Shown: positions 1-7,071, counted from the first letter of the stretch. The stretch: DNA of 32,077 bases from Gammaproteobacteria bacterium (GCA_009692265.1 SHZM01000041.1:1-32077); one strand, 5' to 3'. Notes: a model not told the origin generated them from the letters alone. A program made the numbers and translations.

Positions 1-151
1 TACGTAGAGTTCCACTGTGTACATCCTTTACGCCTTCCGCTCACCGTTTAACCCGGCAGCTTATAGGCTTAGGACTGGTACACTTTTATCCCGCGTTTCC
101 GTCGGATCTAACCCCGCCTTACTGGTACAGTATCCGCGCGCGATTCATACT
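1..151 (-). mobile_element. IS21-family insertion sequence, left-end fragment (start of istA leaves the window)
   Basis: Positions 4-151 are the inverted copy of 31930-32077, with one mismatch (102 versus 31979). On the minus strand an ATG at 24-22 opens a frame reading MYTVELYV to the window edge, which matches the usual start of IS21-family IstA transposases as I remember them. Between that start and the chromosome lie two copies of a repeat (TGTACCAGT on the minus strand) plus a diverged third, like the multiple transposase-binding repeats at IS21 ends. Only the IS end is present; the rest lies outside the window. The outer boundary is uncertain by a few bases. Confidence 0.75.
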
Positions 152-190
152 GGCGCGGTTTAACTACGACGAACGAAAAAGGAAACCCCG

Positions 191-664
191 ATGGCGATTG
201 AAGAAGGGTCAGCCGCACCCGCGTTCAGTTTAAACGATGCCGCTGGCGAGACCCGTACCTTGGCCGAGTTCAGGGACCATGATGTGATCATCTACTTTTA
301 TCCCAAAGACGACACCCCCGGATGCACTAAAGAAGCCTGCGGATTTCGTGATCTTTGGCCAGCCTTGGAAAAGCGTGGTGTGGTTATTCTCGGAATCTCG
401 CCCGATGGTGCCGCCTCGCACACCGCGTTTTCAGAAAGGTACGAACTCCCCTTTATCCTACTCAGCGATCCATCGAAGAAAGTAATGGAAAAGTACGGCG
501 CCTTCGGCGAGAAGATGCTCTACGGAAAAAAATCACTGGGCGTGATCCGTTCGACCGTGTGGGTTGGCGGCGACGGGAAGGTTCGCAAACACTGGCGCAA
601 AGTACCGAAAGCCGAAACTCATCCGGCAGCGGTCCTCGCCGCTTTAGAGGCCGGCAGCGGGTAA
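191..664 (+). CDS. bcp: Peroxiredoxin of the Bcp/PrxQ type (thioredoxin-dependent peroxidase)
   Basis: A 157-residue cytoplasmic thiol peroxidase that reduces hydrogen peroxide and organic hydroperoxides using thioredoxin. The peroxidatic motif TPGCTKEAC has Cys45 and, five residues on, the resolving Cys50, the spacing of atypical 2-Cys PrxQ/Bcp enzymes. Length is normal for the family and the C-terminus looks complete. The ATG is preceded by AAAAAGGAAA at a good distance. Only about 39 bases separate the start from the IS end, so its native promoter has probably been displaced. No co-transcribed partner is visible. Confidence 0.95.
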   Translation: MAIEEGSAAPAFSLNDAAGETRTLAEFRDHDVIIYFYPKDDTPGCTKEACGFRDLWPALEKRGVVILGISPDGAASHTAFSERYELPFILLSDPSKKVMEKYGAFGEKMLYGKKSLGVIRSTVWVGGDGKVRKHWRKVPKAETHPAAVLAALEAGSG

Positions 665-745
665 ACCCGACTAGGCAAAAACGGCTGAGCGCATTCTGCT
701 CAATGGATTAAAGCGTATGCCGATGCGGGCGACACACTCAAAGGA

Positions 746-763
746 GGAGTCATTGCAGACTCC
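746..763. other. Short perfect palindrome upstream of the HD-GYP-like gene
   Basis: GGAGTC and GACTCC are perfect inverted repeats around the six bases ATTGCA. They overlap a Shine-Dalgarno-like AAGGAGG at 741-747, and no convincing reading frame starts just after it. It could be an operator or a small hairpin in the leader of the downstream gene. The rest of the 184-base gap (665-848) shows no clear promoter or terminator. Confidence 0.25.
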
Positions 764-848
764 AGCGCGATTCGCGATTACTTCACGCTGCGAGGCTCGG
801 TAGCCGCTCGCTGTGTGGCAACGGGCGGTAACAGCTGTGGGATTTTAA

Positions 849-1790
849 TTGCACAACGAGACTTTGGAACGCGACGGTTCGCCTGTCGTTCGCCTGAACG
901 CGATCCGAGACTCGCTTCGCGAAACACTTCATTTCGGCGCTACGGCACCGACCTCGGCCCTGGTCGAAGCGATCGCCGCGCTCAGCACGGACCTTGAGAG
1001 CCTGATCACCGAACACGTCGATACCCTCTTGTGCGTGTTACTGGTGGATGATCTCGCCCCGTATGCGGAAATTCACCCGTTAATGGTCGCGATTACCTGC
1101 GAAGTCGTCGCTCGAAACCGAGCGCTCGATTCACTGCTGCGCGGGTCAATTAGAGCAGCCGCGTTAACCTGTAATCTCGGCATGTTCGCGCTACAGCAGG
1201 ATGCCGCGCGGCAAAGTTCGCCGTTAGATCCTGCGCAGCGCTCGTTAGTCAACGAGCACCCCTTGCTTGGCGCGACACTGCTGCAGAAAGCGGGTGTCAC
1301 CGATCCGGTGTGGCTCGACGTCGTGCGCCACCATCATGAAAAAGTGGACGGTAGCGGGTACCCGCTTGGTCTGAAGGGATCGGCGATCAGCCCGCCATCC
1401 CGCCTTGTTGCGTTGGCCGACATCTACGCGGCGATGGTCTTGCCCCGACAGTATCGCGACGGTGTCCACGCGCAGAACGCGTTACGCGAGATATTTTTAT
1501 TGCGTGGAACCCATATCGATGCCGGATTAGCTGCGGACTTCATCCGCCTACTAGGCGTTTATCCTCCCGGGATCTTTGTGCGGCTAAAAAGCGGCGAGCT
1601 TGGGGTGGTTATCAAACGCGGCGAATCCAAGCGTCGAGGTCCGGTCATCGGCTGCTTTCGTTCAGCCCATGGCGGTGCCTATGCACAACCCTTATGGCGC
1701 GACACAAGCCCGGGTGCCAGTGAAATCGATGAGGTTTTGCCCCGCCAGTTCCTGCCGTGTTCAATTCCCGCCTTGTATGGCATGCAGTAA
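849..1790 (+). CDS. Degenerate HD-GYP domain protein
   Basis: The 313-residue protein has the second half of an HD-GYP domain, the fold of cyclic-di-GMP phosphodiesterases: HPLLG (137-141), HHHEKVDGSGYP (161-172) and a downstream LAD (Asp191). The N-terminal helices carry a histidine (IHPLMV, about 75-80). At the place of the catalytic His-Asp pair the protein reads Cys108-Asn109, so metal binding and phosphodiesterase activity are doubtful. A binding or signalling role is an inference. The last 80 residues or so, after VYPPG, resemble the tail seen in HD-GYP proteins. The start is a TTG directly after an in-frame stop at 846, so the true start is uncertain. The stop abuts the ATG of the next gene, which suggests co-transcription. 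Confidence 0.75.
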   Translation: MHNETLERDGSPVVRLNAIRDSLRETLHFGATAPTSALVEAIAALSTDLESLITEHVDTLLCVLLVDDLAPYAEIHPLMVAITCEVVARNRALDSLLRGSIRAAALTCNLGMFALQQDAARQSSPLDPAQRSLVNEHPLLGATLLQKAGVTDPVWLDVVRHHHEKVDGSGYPLGLKGSAISPPSRLVALADIYAAMVLPRQYRDGVHAQNALREIFLLRGTHIDAGLAADFIRLLGVYPPGIFVRLKSGELGVVIKRGESKRRGPVIGCFRSAHGGAYAQPLWRDTSPGASEIDEVLPRQFLPCSIPALYGMQ

Positions 1791-2447
1791 ATGATATTTT
1801 CGACCCCGGCACCGCACAGCAGTGGTCTGCATCAATGTGAATTGGCGCGGACCGGTTTAGTCAATGCACGCCTCAGTTTGCAACTACCAACGCAACCGCG
1901 CGGAGCGCCTCTCGTGCTGGTGCTGCACTACGGTGGGCAGCCGCACGGGTACTATGGAGAAGCGCTCGTCGGATCGCTCGTGCAGCCTGCGTGGCAGGCG
2001 CTGAATGCGGTAATTGCTGCCCCGGTGAGCGTCGGCGGTGATTGGCAAAGCAAGGACAATCTCGCGCTGTTGCGCAGCCTACTGCCGCTCCTCGAAGCAA
2101 CCTATGAAACGAATTCGCAGCAGCGCGTTATCACTGGCTATAGTTTGGGTGCGATCGGCTGCTGGCATCAACTAGTAACCCAGGAAAACCACTTTTCCGC
2201 TGCGGTACCGATCGCTGGGCGGATACCGGAATCACTGGAAGCGATCACCACACCCTTTCACGCGCTGCATTCGCGGACTGATCAGCTTTTCCCTCTCGGT
2301 GACTTTGAGGCGCGGGTGAGCGCGCGAGCCGCAGCCGGAGCGAATGCGGCCCTCTCGGTAGTGAACGACGTGGACCATTTTGACTTCCTCGCCTACCTCG
2401 CCGCAATGCGTGCCCTGGTACCTTGGCTACAGACGATTCACAGGTAA
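1791..2447 (+). CDS. Alpha/beta hydrolase, esterase/phospholipase-like
   Basis: A 218-residue alpha/beta-hydrolase-fold protein without a signal peptide. HYGGQPHG (46-53) is an oxyanion-hole-like loop, GYSLG (116-120) is the nucleophile elbow with Ser118, Asp164 in SRTD is a likely acid and His196 in DVDHFDF the likely catalytic histidine. The layout resembles small carboxylesterases and predicted dienelactone-hydrolase-like or polyhydroxybutyrate-depolymerase-like peptidases; the substrate cannot be told. Its ATG follows the stop of the HD-GYP-like gene with no gap, so the two are probably translated from one message. Confidence 0.75.
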   Translation: MIFSTPAPHSSGLHQCELARTGLVNARLSLQLPTQPRGAPLVLVLHYGGQPHGYYGEALVGSLVQPAWQALNAVIAAPVSVGGDWQSKDNLALLRSLLPLLEATYETNSQQRVITGYSLGAIGCWHQLVTQENHFSAAVPIAGRIPESLEAITTPFHALHSRTDQLFPLGDFEARVSARAAAGANAALSVVNDVDHFDFLAYLAAMRALVPWLQTIHR

Positions 2448-2478
2448 TTGCTCAGTCATCCTCCGGGGCAAAATTTTC

Positions 2479-2506
2479 TTGCAATCAAATGCGAAAAGTG
2501 TAAATT
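2479..2506 (+). promoter_or_regulatory. Possible sigma70-type promoter for the spe operon
   Basis: TTGCAA followed after about 16 bases by TAAATT resembles -35 and -10 boxes, between the hydrolase stop and the spe leader. If used, transcription would start near 2513 and give a 5' leader of roughly 165 bases. Match quality is moderate and no activator site was recognised. Confidence 0.4.
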
Positions 2507-2534
2507 GCGCCCTCTTCGATATTCAGGAGGTTTT

Positions 2535-2588
2535 GTGAGTTGTTCCAGTAACTGGACAAGTCGTCTGCCGAGGAGGCTCCTCCGATAG
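2535..2588 (+). CDS. Candidate 17-codon leader peptide upstream of the spe operon
   Basis: A GTG start lies six bases after the strong ribosome-binding sequence CAGGAGG (2524-2530) and opens a short frame, MSCSSNWTSRLPRRLLR, ending in TAG. Four of 17 residues are arginine, including tandem rare AGG-AGG codons (2571-2576). These sit inside the self-complementary stretch GAGGAGGCTCCTC. Arginine is a precursor of putrescine, so attenuation by arginine supply or polyamines is conceivable, but this is speculation. The frame could also be chance. Confidence 0.3.
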   Translation: MSCSSNWTSRLPRRLLR

Positions 2589-2608
2589 TTCGCCTGCAGT
2601 CTAGAAAC

Positions 2609-2669
2609 GCGGCGCTCACGGTGGCGCCGCACTCGTGATGGGGTAACACCCAACTTTTAACTACGAGGG
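2609..2669 (+). promoter_or_regulatory. Structured leader with possible masking of the speD-paralogue ribosome-binding site
   Basis: GCGGCGC (2609-2615) and GCGCCGC (2624-2630) form a perfect seven-pair stem with an eight-base loop. Directly after it, CTCGT (2632-2636) can pair with ACGAG (2663-2667), which overlaps the ribosome-binding GAGGG (2665-2669) of the gene starting at 2679; a small GGGT/ACCC hairpin lies between. This would allow translational control of the operon. It does not match a riboswitch class I can recognise. Confidence 0.4.
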
Positions 2670-2678
2670 TTTCTAAAC

Positions 2679-3077
2679 ATGAATCAAGAAGCACCCATCT
2701 GGGGTCAACATTTAGTTCTGGATCTTGCTGGTTGCCCGCGTGACCGTCTAACAAACGCTGATCATCTCCGCGCCTGGGTTTTCGAACTCATCGACGCCAT
2801 CAAGATGAAGGCCTACGGCGAACCTCAACTCGAGCATTTCGCCGCCCATTCCTACGACGCTGCCGGCTATACCCTGCTGCAGCTCATCGAAACTTCCAAT
2901 ATCTGCGCTCATTTCGCTGAGAACCTGGGACAGGTTTATATCGATGTCTTCTCCTGCAAGCGCTTCGACAGCGAGGTCGCGGTGCAGGTGTGCCGTAAGT
3001 TCTTCGCGCCCGAAACCGTCGACATGCACGTGCTCGAGCGTGGCCGGTTCACGCCAGTGCTGGCCAAGGCGGTATAG
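2679..3077 (+). CDS. Divergent pyruvoyl-dependent decarboxylase of the AdoMetDC/SpeD family
   Basis: The 132-residue protein aligns over its length with small bacterial SpeD proteins, beginning with GQHLVLDLAGC (9-19) and passing through YGEPQ (46-50). The processing region reads ETSNICAHFAEN and keeps the three key positions with canonical spacing: Ser73 (self-cleavage, pyruvoyl precursor), His78 (plus 5) and Cys93 (plus 20). Flanking residues differ from canonical SpeD (TSN for ESH, FAEN for FPEHG), and the usual speD lies two genes downstream. It may therefore act on another substrate; SpeD homologues acting on ornithine or arginine are known. It could instead be a second AdoMet decarboxylase. 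First gene of speD-like/speE/speD, six bases before speE. Confidence 0.85.
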   Translation: MNQEAPIWGQHLVLDLAGCPRDRLTNADHLRAWVFELIDAIKMKAYGEPQLEHFAAHSYDAAGYTLLQLIETSNICAHFAENLGQVYIDVFSCKRFDSEVAVQVCRKFFAPETVDMHVLERGRFTPVLAKAV

Positions 3078-3083
3078 GGGCCG

Positions 3084-3947
3084 GTGGGACACCGTGTCCA
3101 AGAGACCTTGTACGGCGACGAGGTCTTCCAGGGATTCACCGCTGACGCGCTCTTGTTCGAGGGCGCGACGCCGTACCAGAAGGTCCAAATCTTCGCGACC
3201 CAGCGCTGGGGCCGAGTGTTGGTGTTGGATGGCATTGTCCAGACCACCGAGAAGGACGAATTCATCTATCACGAAATGCTGACCCATGTGCCGATGTTCG
3301 GTTGCGCGAACCCTAAGCGCGTGATGATTGTCGGTGGTGGCGATGGCGGTATTTTGCGCGAAGTGCTCAAGCACGCTATTGATCATGTCGATATGGTCGA
3401 AATCGATCGCACGGTGGTCGATTACTGCATCACTCAGATGCCGAGCCTGAACAACGCGGGGGCGATCTATCAGGATCCGCGGGCAGAACTCGTCATCGAG
3501 GATGCGTTTGAATTCATGCAGCGGGAAAAGCGTAAATACGATGTGATTCTGGTCGATTCAACCGATCCGATCGGCGCGGCCGAAGTACTGTTCTCCCAGA
3601 CGTTCTACACGTTGTGTCGAAACGCACTCAACCCGGGCGGTGTACTGGCACTGCAGGACGGCGTGATTTTTCTACAACCACAGGAATCCCGCCAAAGCAT
3701 GCAATTACTCCGAGGCTTAGGCTTGAAAGCGCGTTGTTATGTGATCGCGGTTCCCACCTATTACGGCGGAAACATGACTCTAGGGATGGCGAGCGATTCG
3801 AGCGCGACTCTTGAACCGAATGTGAACGACATCCACCGCCTGTTCGCGGCCGCGCAAGTTGAGACCCGCCATTACACACCGGAGCTCCACGTCGCGAGCT
3901 TTGTTCTACCACGATGGATGCAGCAAATCACGGGAGGATTGGCGTGA
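3084..3947 (+). CDS. speE: Spermidine synthase (polyamine aminopropyltransferase)
   Basis: A 287-residue cytoplasmic enzyme that transfers the aminopropyl group of decarboxylated S-adenosylmethionine to putrescine, giving spermidine and methylthioadenosine. The nucleotide-binding loop VGGGDGG is followed by VEIDRTVVD, and the active-site DSTDPIGAAEVLF is intact. Length is typical of SpeE. The GTG start lies six bases after the preceding stop, with AGGGG at 3076-3080 as ribosome-binding site. The 3' end overlaps the start of the canonical speD, so the three genes form one operon. Confidence 0.95.
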   Translation: MGHRVQETLYGDEVFQGFTADALLFEGATPYQKVQIFATQRWGRVLVLDGIVQTTEKDEFIYHEMLTHVPMFGCANPKRVMIVGGGDGGILREVLKHAIDHVDMVEIDRTVVDYCITQMPSLNNAGAIYQDPRAELVIEDAFEFMQREKRKYDVILVDSTDPIGAAEVLFSQTFYTLCRNALNPGGVLALQDGVIFLQPQESRQSMQLLRGLGLKARCYVIAVPTYYGGNMTLGMASDSSATLEPNVNDIHRLFAAAQVETRHYTPELHVASFVLPRWMQQITGGLA

Positions 3948-4360
3948 AAAAAAATTCCCTGGACCACTTCAAAACGGATGCCAACGGCGAACGTTATGCA
4001 GGTGACCATTTGTTGGTTGAATTCTGGGGCGCGGACCATTTGCGCGAACCGGATTATATCTGTCGTGCACTCGAAGACGGTGCGCGCGCAGCGGGGGCCA
4101 CGATCCTGCATTCGCACTACCATCACTTCGGGGATGGCGAAGGGGTGAGTGGCGTGACGGTATTGGCCGAAAGCCACATCACCATCCATACCTGGCCAGA
4201 AGTCGGTTATGCCGCGATTGATGTGTTCATGTGCGGTGACGCCGACCCACTCGATTGCCTGGCATTGTTGACGGAAAGGTTTAACCCCGGCGAAGTGGCG
4301 ACCCAAAACCATCGCCGCGGCAGTTGGGTGCGGGAAGTGCGCACGCAACGCGTCGCCTAG
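3944..4360 (+). CDS. speD: S-adenosylmethionine decarboxylase proenzyme, canonical SpeH-like class
   Basis: Self-cleaving pyruvoyl enzyme that makes the aminopropyl donor for SpeE. ESHITIHTWPE contains the processing Ser77 and His82, and Cys97 follows in VFMC, the standard 0/+5/+20 spacing. I place the start at GTG 3944, which overlaps the speE stop (GTGA) and has GGGAGG just upstream. This gives 138 residues; an in-frame ATG at 3914 lies inside speE and is less likely. The product resembles Bacillus/Thermotoga-type SpeD rather than the longer enterobacterial enzyme. A strong hairpin follows the stop. Confidence 0.93.
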   Translation: MKKNSLDHFKTDANGERYAGDHLLVEFWGADHLREPDYICRALEDGARAAGATILHSHYHHFGDGEGVSGVTVLAESHITIHTWPEVGYAAIDVFMCGDADPLDCLALLTERFNPGEVATQNHRRGSWVREVRTQRVA

Positions 4361-4371
4361 TCGGGGCTTCC

Positions 4372-4410
4372 CCCGGCCTGAGACTGGGCTTAATCCGGTC
4401 TCAGGCCGGG
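4372..4410. terminator. Strong hairpin between speD and the convergent oxidoreductase gene
   Basis: A perfect 13-base-pair stem (4372-4384 with 4398-4410, starting CCCGGCCTGAGAC) encloses a 13-base loop. On the plus strand it is followed by AATTATTTA, an imperfect T-rich tract. It lies between convergent genes and could stop transcription from either side, more convincingly from the spe operon. Confidence 0.75.
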
Positions 4411-4416
4411 AATTAT

Positions 4417-5526
4417 TTACGCCGCCGCCGACGCTTTGCGCGGCCCCTGCTCCTTAGTCCACGACCGCAACACCGGTAGAACTTCCTTCGCGAAAAGCTT
4501 GATACTGCGTTCGCTTACTTCAAACGGCATGCCCGCGAAGCGGAATGAGCACAGCACCCCGTACGCTCCCATATACTCCCAGCGCTCTTCAAATTTGCGC
4601 AGCATTTGATCGGGAGTACCCCAGACTTGTAAGTCGACATAGGATTTTGCGATCCCATCCTTGCCCATCGCCCGCATCGCATCGACGGCATCGCCATAGG
4701 CTTTGTAGCCCTTGGCCTCTTTATAATGTTCACCAAGCATTTCGTAGTGATGCAGCACGGACAAACAATAGCCAGCGCAGTATTTCTCGGCATTCTCTCG
4801 CGCGCGCTTTGGATCTGAGTCACACACCGAAATGTCTGTGAGCAACGGCGGACGTGGGTCGCGGCCGTGGTATTTGCGGAAGGAGGTCGCGTAATCCGCG
4901 CATTCCTGACGCTGCTGCTCGGGTGCCTTGTAATTGAACGCCATCATTTGCGCACCCAGTTTCGCGGCTTGCTCGCCAGAGTCTGGACTCATCGCAACCT
5001 GAGTCACCCGGTCCCGCCAGCTTTTTTCGGGGCGTGGGCGCAGTGGCGCTTTGGGTTGATTGATAAACTTGCCATGATGCTCGGGGAAAAAGCCGGTTTC
5101 CAACGCTTCAAGAATTAGTGGCGCGGCCTCGTCAAACCGCTCGCGGGATTCATCCATCGACACCCCGAACTGGCTGAATTCCCGGCGCGACAAGCCGCGA
5201 CCGAGACCCAGGATCGCGCGCCCACCGGAGAGCAAATCCAGTAACGCAGCTTTTTCGGCGATGCGCAGTGGCTGGAGATTCCACGGTACGATGCATGCGC
5301 CAGTCGCCAATCCAATCCGCTTGGTCTTGGCCGCCAGGTTGGCCAGGTACACGAAGTTGTCCGGACAGAACGAATAGTCCTCAAAATGATGCTCAACCGT
5401 CCACACGTGGTCGTAGCCGAGTTCATCCGCCATGACCGCGAGTTTTGTCTCATCCTCGTAGACCTGGGCGTCTGTCATGTTGTCCCAGCCGAAACTTTGC
5501 ATGATTTGTACGATACCGACTTCCAT
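4417..5526 (-). CDS. LLM-class flavin-dependent oxidoreductase (luciferase-like monooxygenase)
   Basis: A 369-residue TIM-barrel protein of the bacterial luciferase superfamily, which uses reduced FMN or F420. Typical stretches are MEVGIVQ at the start, ADELGYDHVWTVEHHF (strand 2 and the helix before it), GLATGACIVPWN, and LDLLSGGRAILGLGRG, which fits the phosphate-binding region. The frame is open for another 118 codons upstream, but homology begins at the ATG at 5526, which has GAGGG nine bases before it. The extension would overlap the divergent thioesterase gene. The substrate is unknown. It is transcribed away from the thioesterase-SDR pair from a shared 156-base region. Confidence 0.85.
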   Translation of the reverse strand: MEVGIVQIMQSFGWDNMTDAQVYEDETKLAVMADELGYDHVWTVEHHFEDYSFCPDNFVYLANLAAKTKRIGLATGACIVPWNLQPLRIAEKAALLDLLSGGRAILGLGRGLSRREFSQFGVSMDESRERFDEAAPLILEALETGFFPEHHGKFINQPKAPLRPRPEKSWRDRVTQVAMSPDSGEQAAKLGAQMMAFNYKAPEQQRQECADYATSFRKYHGRDPRPPLLTDISVCDSDPKRARENAEKYCAGYCLSVLHHYEMLGEHYKEAKGYKAYGDAVDAMRAMGKDGIAKSYVDLQVWGTPDQMLRKFEERWEYMGAYGVLCSFRFAGMPFEVSERSIKLFAKEVLPVLRSWTKEQGPRKASAAA

Positions 5527-5682
5527 CTGCGAACCCTCATTTGCTGACTGTGGGTCGAGTTTAGCGCGCGCGGCCCCGGATCCAAATAGCCACGAGGGTC
5601 GGATTTTTCTGGGTCCTACGTATTGCGAGGCAAACTCCAAGGCGGCGAGAATCCCCGGAACACTCATTTCACACGCCATTTC

Positions 5683-6171
5683 ATGCAGCAACCCACCGGC
5701 CCCATCACCGTCGAATACGCCGCGAGCTGGATTGAGGACTATCAGCCGATGCCCGCGTTTTACGCCGTGGTCTTCGATCTGGCTGGCGATGAATTCGTCA
5801 AAGCGTTCGGGATGGGTTTGGAATACACCGCTCGCACGGAGAATTCGTGGATGGTCGTAGAAGGACATCTCCTCTACCAAAACGAAGCGTGCCTGGTCGA
5901 TAGGCTACGAGGCGATAGGCTACGGATCGAATCGCGTCTGCTCGACTTTGATGCCAAACGCGCGCACCTTTACCAAGAAATGTACCGTGAGCAGACCCTG
6001 CTCGCGAGCCAGGAACAGATGATGTTGCACGTGAATTTGCTAACGCGTCGCGCGTCACCGTTTCCACCGGACATCCTGGCGCAATTGGAGCAATTACGCC
6101 GCCACCACCAGACCTTTCCATTGCCGCCAGCAGCCGTTGGGCGGCGAATTAGCGTCGCCCGGAGAACCTAA
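5683..6171 (+). CDS. Hotdog-fold thioesterase family protein (4HBT/FadM-like)
   Basis: A 162-residue single-domain protein resembling acyl-CoA thioesterases, including the thioesterase domain found with some carnitine dehydrogenases. It shows the hotdog pattern from VEGHLLYQNEA through ESRLLDFDAKRAHLYQEMY to HVNLLTRRASPFP near the C-terminus. The ATG at 5683 lacks a clear ribosome-binding site; an in-frame TTG at 5623 is the alternative. A 15-base unit starting CGATAGGCTACG is duplicated near 5898-5928 and yields DRLRGDRLR, apparently a five-residue duplication before strand beta-3. The stop overlaps the SDR start (TAATG). Acyl-CoA substrate is inferred from the family. Confidence 0.75.
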   Translation: MQQPTGPITVEYAASWIEDYQPMPAFYAVVFDLAGDEFVKAFGMGLEYTARTENSWMVVEGHLLYQNEACLVDRLRGDRLRIESRLLDFDAKRAHLYQEMYREQTLLASQEQMMLHVNLLTRRASPFPPDILAQLEQLRRHHQTFPLPPAAVGRRISVARRT

Positions 6172-7001
6172 TGTATTCATTCAAAGACCAAATCGCCCTG
6201 ATCACCGGCGCGGGATCTGGCATCGGGGCGGCTTTAAGCCAGGCGCTGGCAGAGCGTGGTGCCCAGGTGATCTGTGCCGATCTTCTACCGGAGCGCGCCG
6301 CGACCGTCGTTGCCGCCATCCAGCAGGCCGGTGGCACAGCCTATGCGGTCCCCCTCGATGTGCGGGACGCTGAGCAGGTCGAAGCATTGGTCAAAGCCAC
6401 CGTCGCGCGCCATGGCCGCCTCGACTTCATGATCAATAACGCCGGGATTTCGGTGACCGGAGACGCCCGCGATCTTGAACTTGCCCATTGGCGGCAGGTG
6501 CTTGACGTGAACTTGATGGGTGTCGTGTACGGTACCCACGCTGCCTATCAACAAATGACCTCCCAAGGACACGGGCATATCGTCAATATCGCCTCGCTTG
6601 CAGGCCTTGTGCCGTTCCCAACCAACGTGCCGTATGCGACGACTAAACATGCTGTCGTTGGCTTATCGCTGTCACTGCGGGCGGAAGCCCAAGATCTCGG
6701 GGTGAGGGTCAGCGCGGTATGCCCAGGGTTCATCCAGACGAATATTTTGGTGGATACTCCCGTCATTAATCTCGATCGCGCGAAATTCATGCGCAACCTG
6801 CCGTTTACCCCACTCTCACCGGTACACGCGGCGGCGCAAATCCTGCGCGGGATCGAACGCAATCGCGCGATCATTGTTTTTCCAGGGTATGCCCGGATCC
6901 TCTGGGCACTCCATCGGCTAGCGGCGCTGCTTCTCAACCCCATGCACCTGAAAGCCATTCGCGATCTGCGGAAATTTCGGGGTATCACGCCACCCCAATA
7001 G
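6171..7001 (+). CDS. Short-chain dehydrogenase/reductase
   Basis: A 276-residue classical SDR. The Rossmann cofactor loop is TGAGSGIG (12-19), NNAG is at 89-92 and the catalytic residues are Ser142, Tyr155 and Lys159 (YATTK). Asp37 after the second strand (ICADL) suggests NAD(H) rather than NADP(H). The C-terminal 50 residues (IIVFPGYARILWALHRLAALLL) are hydrophobic, as in SDRs that act near membranes on lipids, steroids or retinoids. It overlaps the thioesterase stop by one base, so the two are probably translated together. The substrate is not predictable. Confidence 0.88.
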   Translation: MYSFKDQIALITGAGSGIGAALSQALAERGAQVICADLLPERAATVVAAIQQAGGTAYAVPLDVRDAEQVEALVKATVARHGRLDFMINNAGISVTGDARDLELAHWRQVLDVNLMGVVYGTHAAYQQMTSQGHGHIVNIASLAGLVPFPTNVPYATTKHAVVGLSLSLRAEAQDLGVRVSAVCPGFIQTNILVDTPVINLDRAKFMRNLPFTPLSPVHAAAQILRGIERNRAIIVFPGYARILWALHRLAALLLNPMHLKAIRDLRKFRGITPPQ

Positions 7002-7008
7002 CCTCCGT

Positions 7009-7038
7009 TTGCTGAATTCTGCGTTCACGACCTAGAAT
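7009..7038 (+). promoter_or_regulatory. Possible sigma70-type promoter upstream of the STAS gene
   Basis: TTGCTG and TAGAAT are separated by 18 bases and lie 34 bases before the STAS start codon. The match is moderate, but the position in the 70-base gap after the SDR stop fits a promoter. Confidence 0.4.
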
Positions 7039-7071
7039 CAGGCATCGACAAGAATCCTTCGAGGATCGCCC

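Noticed and set aside
686..702. TGAGC/GCTCA hairpin after bcp as a terminator
   Set aside because: Only five base pairs, no T-run.
717..803. 28-codon frame in the gap after bcp, containing AAGGAGG
   Set aside because: No ribosome-binding site before its ATG and no protein-like features; the AAGGAGG lies inside it rather than ahead of it.
2565..2622. Resemblance of the spe leader (CCGAGGAG and AACGCGGCGCTCAC) to an S-adenosylhomocysteine riboswitch
   Set aside because: The central partner of CCGAG and the conserved GCGCTGC segment are missing, and the GCGGCGC stretch pairs better in a local hairpin. A covariance-model search would decide.
2748..3386. Long minus-strand open frame opposite the speD paralogue and speE
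   Set aside because: Its protein shows no recognisable domain, and the plus strand encodes two well-conserved enzymes; high G+C readily opens antisense frames.
3872..4348. Minus-strand frame of 158 codons opposite speD
   Set aside because: Shadow of the canonical speD; no family resemblance and no ribosome-binding site of note.
5527..5880. 118-codon upstream extension of the luciferase-like oxidoreductase
   Set aside because: Family homology begins at the ATG at 5526, which has a good ribosome-binding site, and the extension is antisense to the thioesterase gene.
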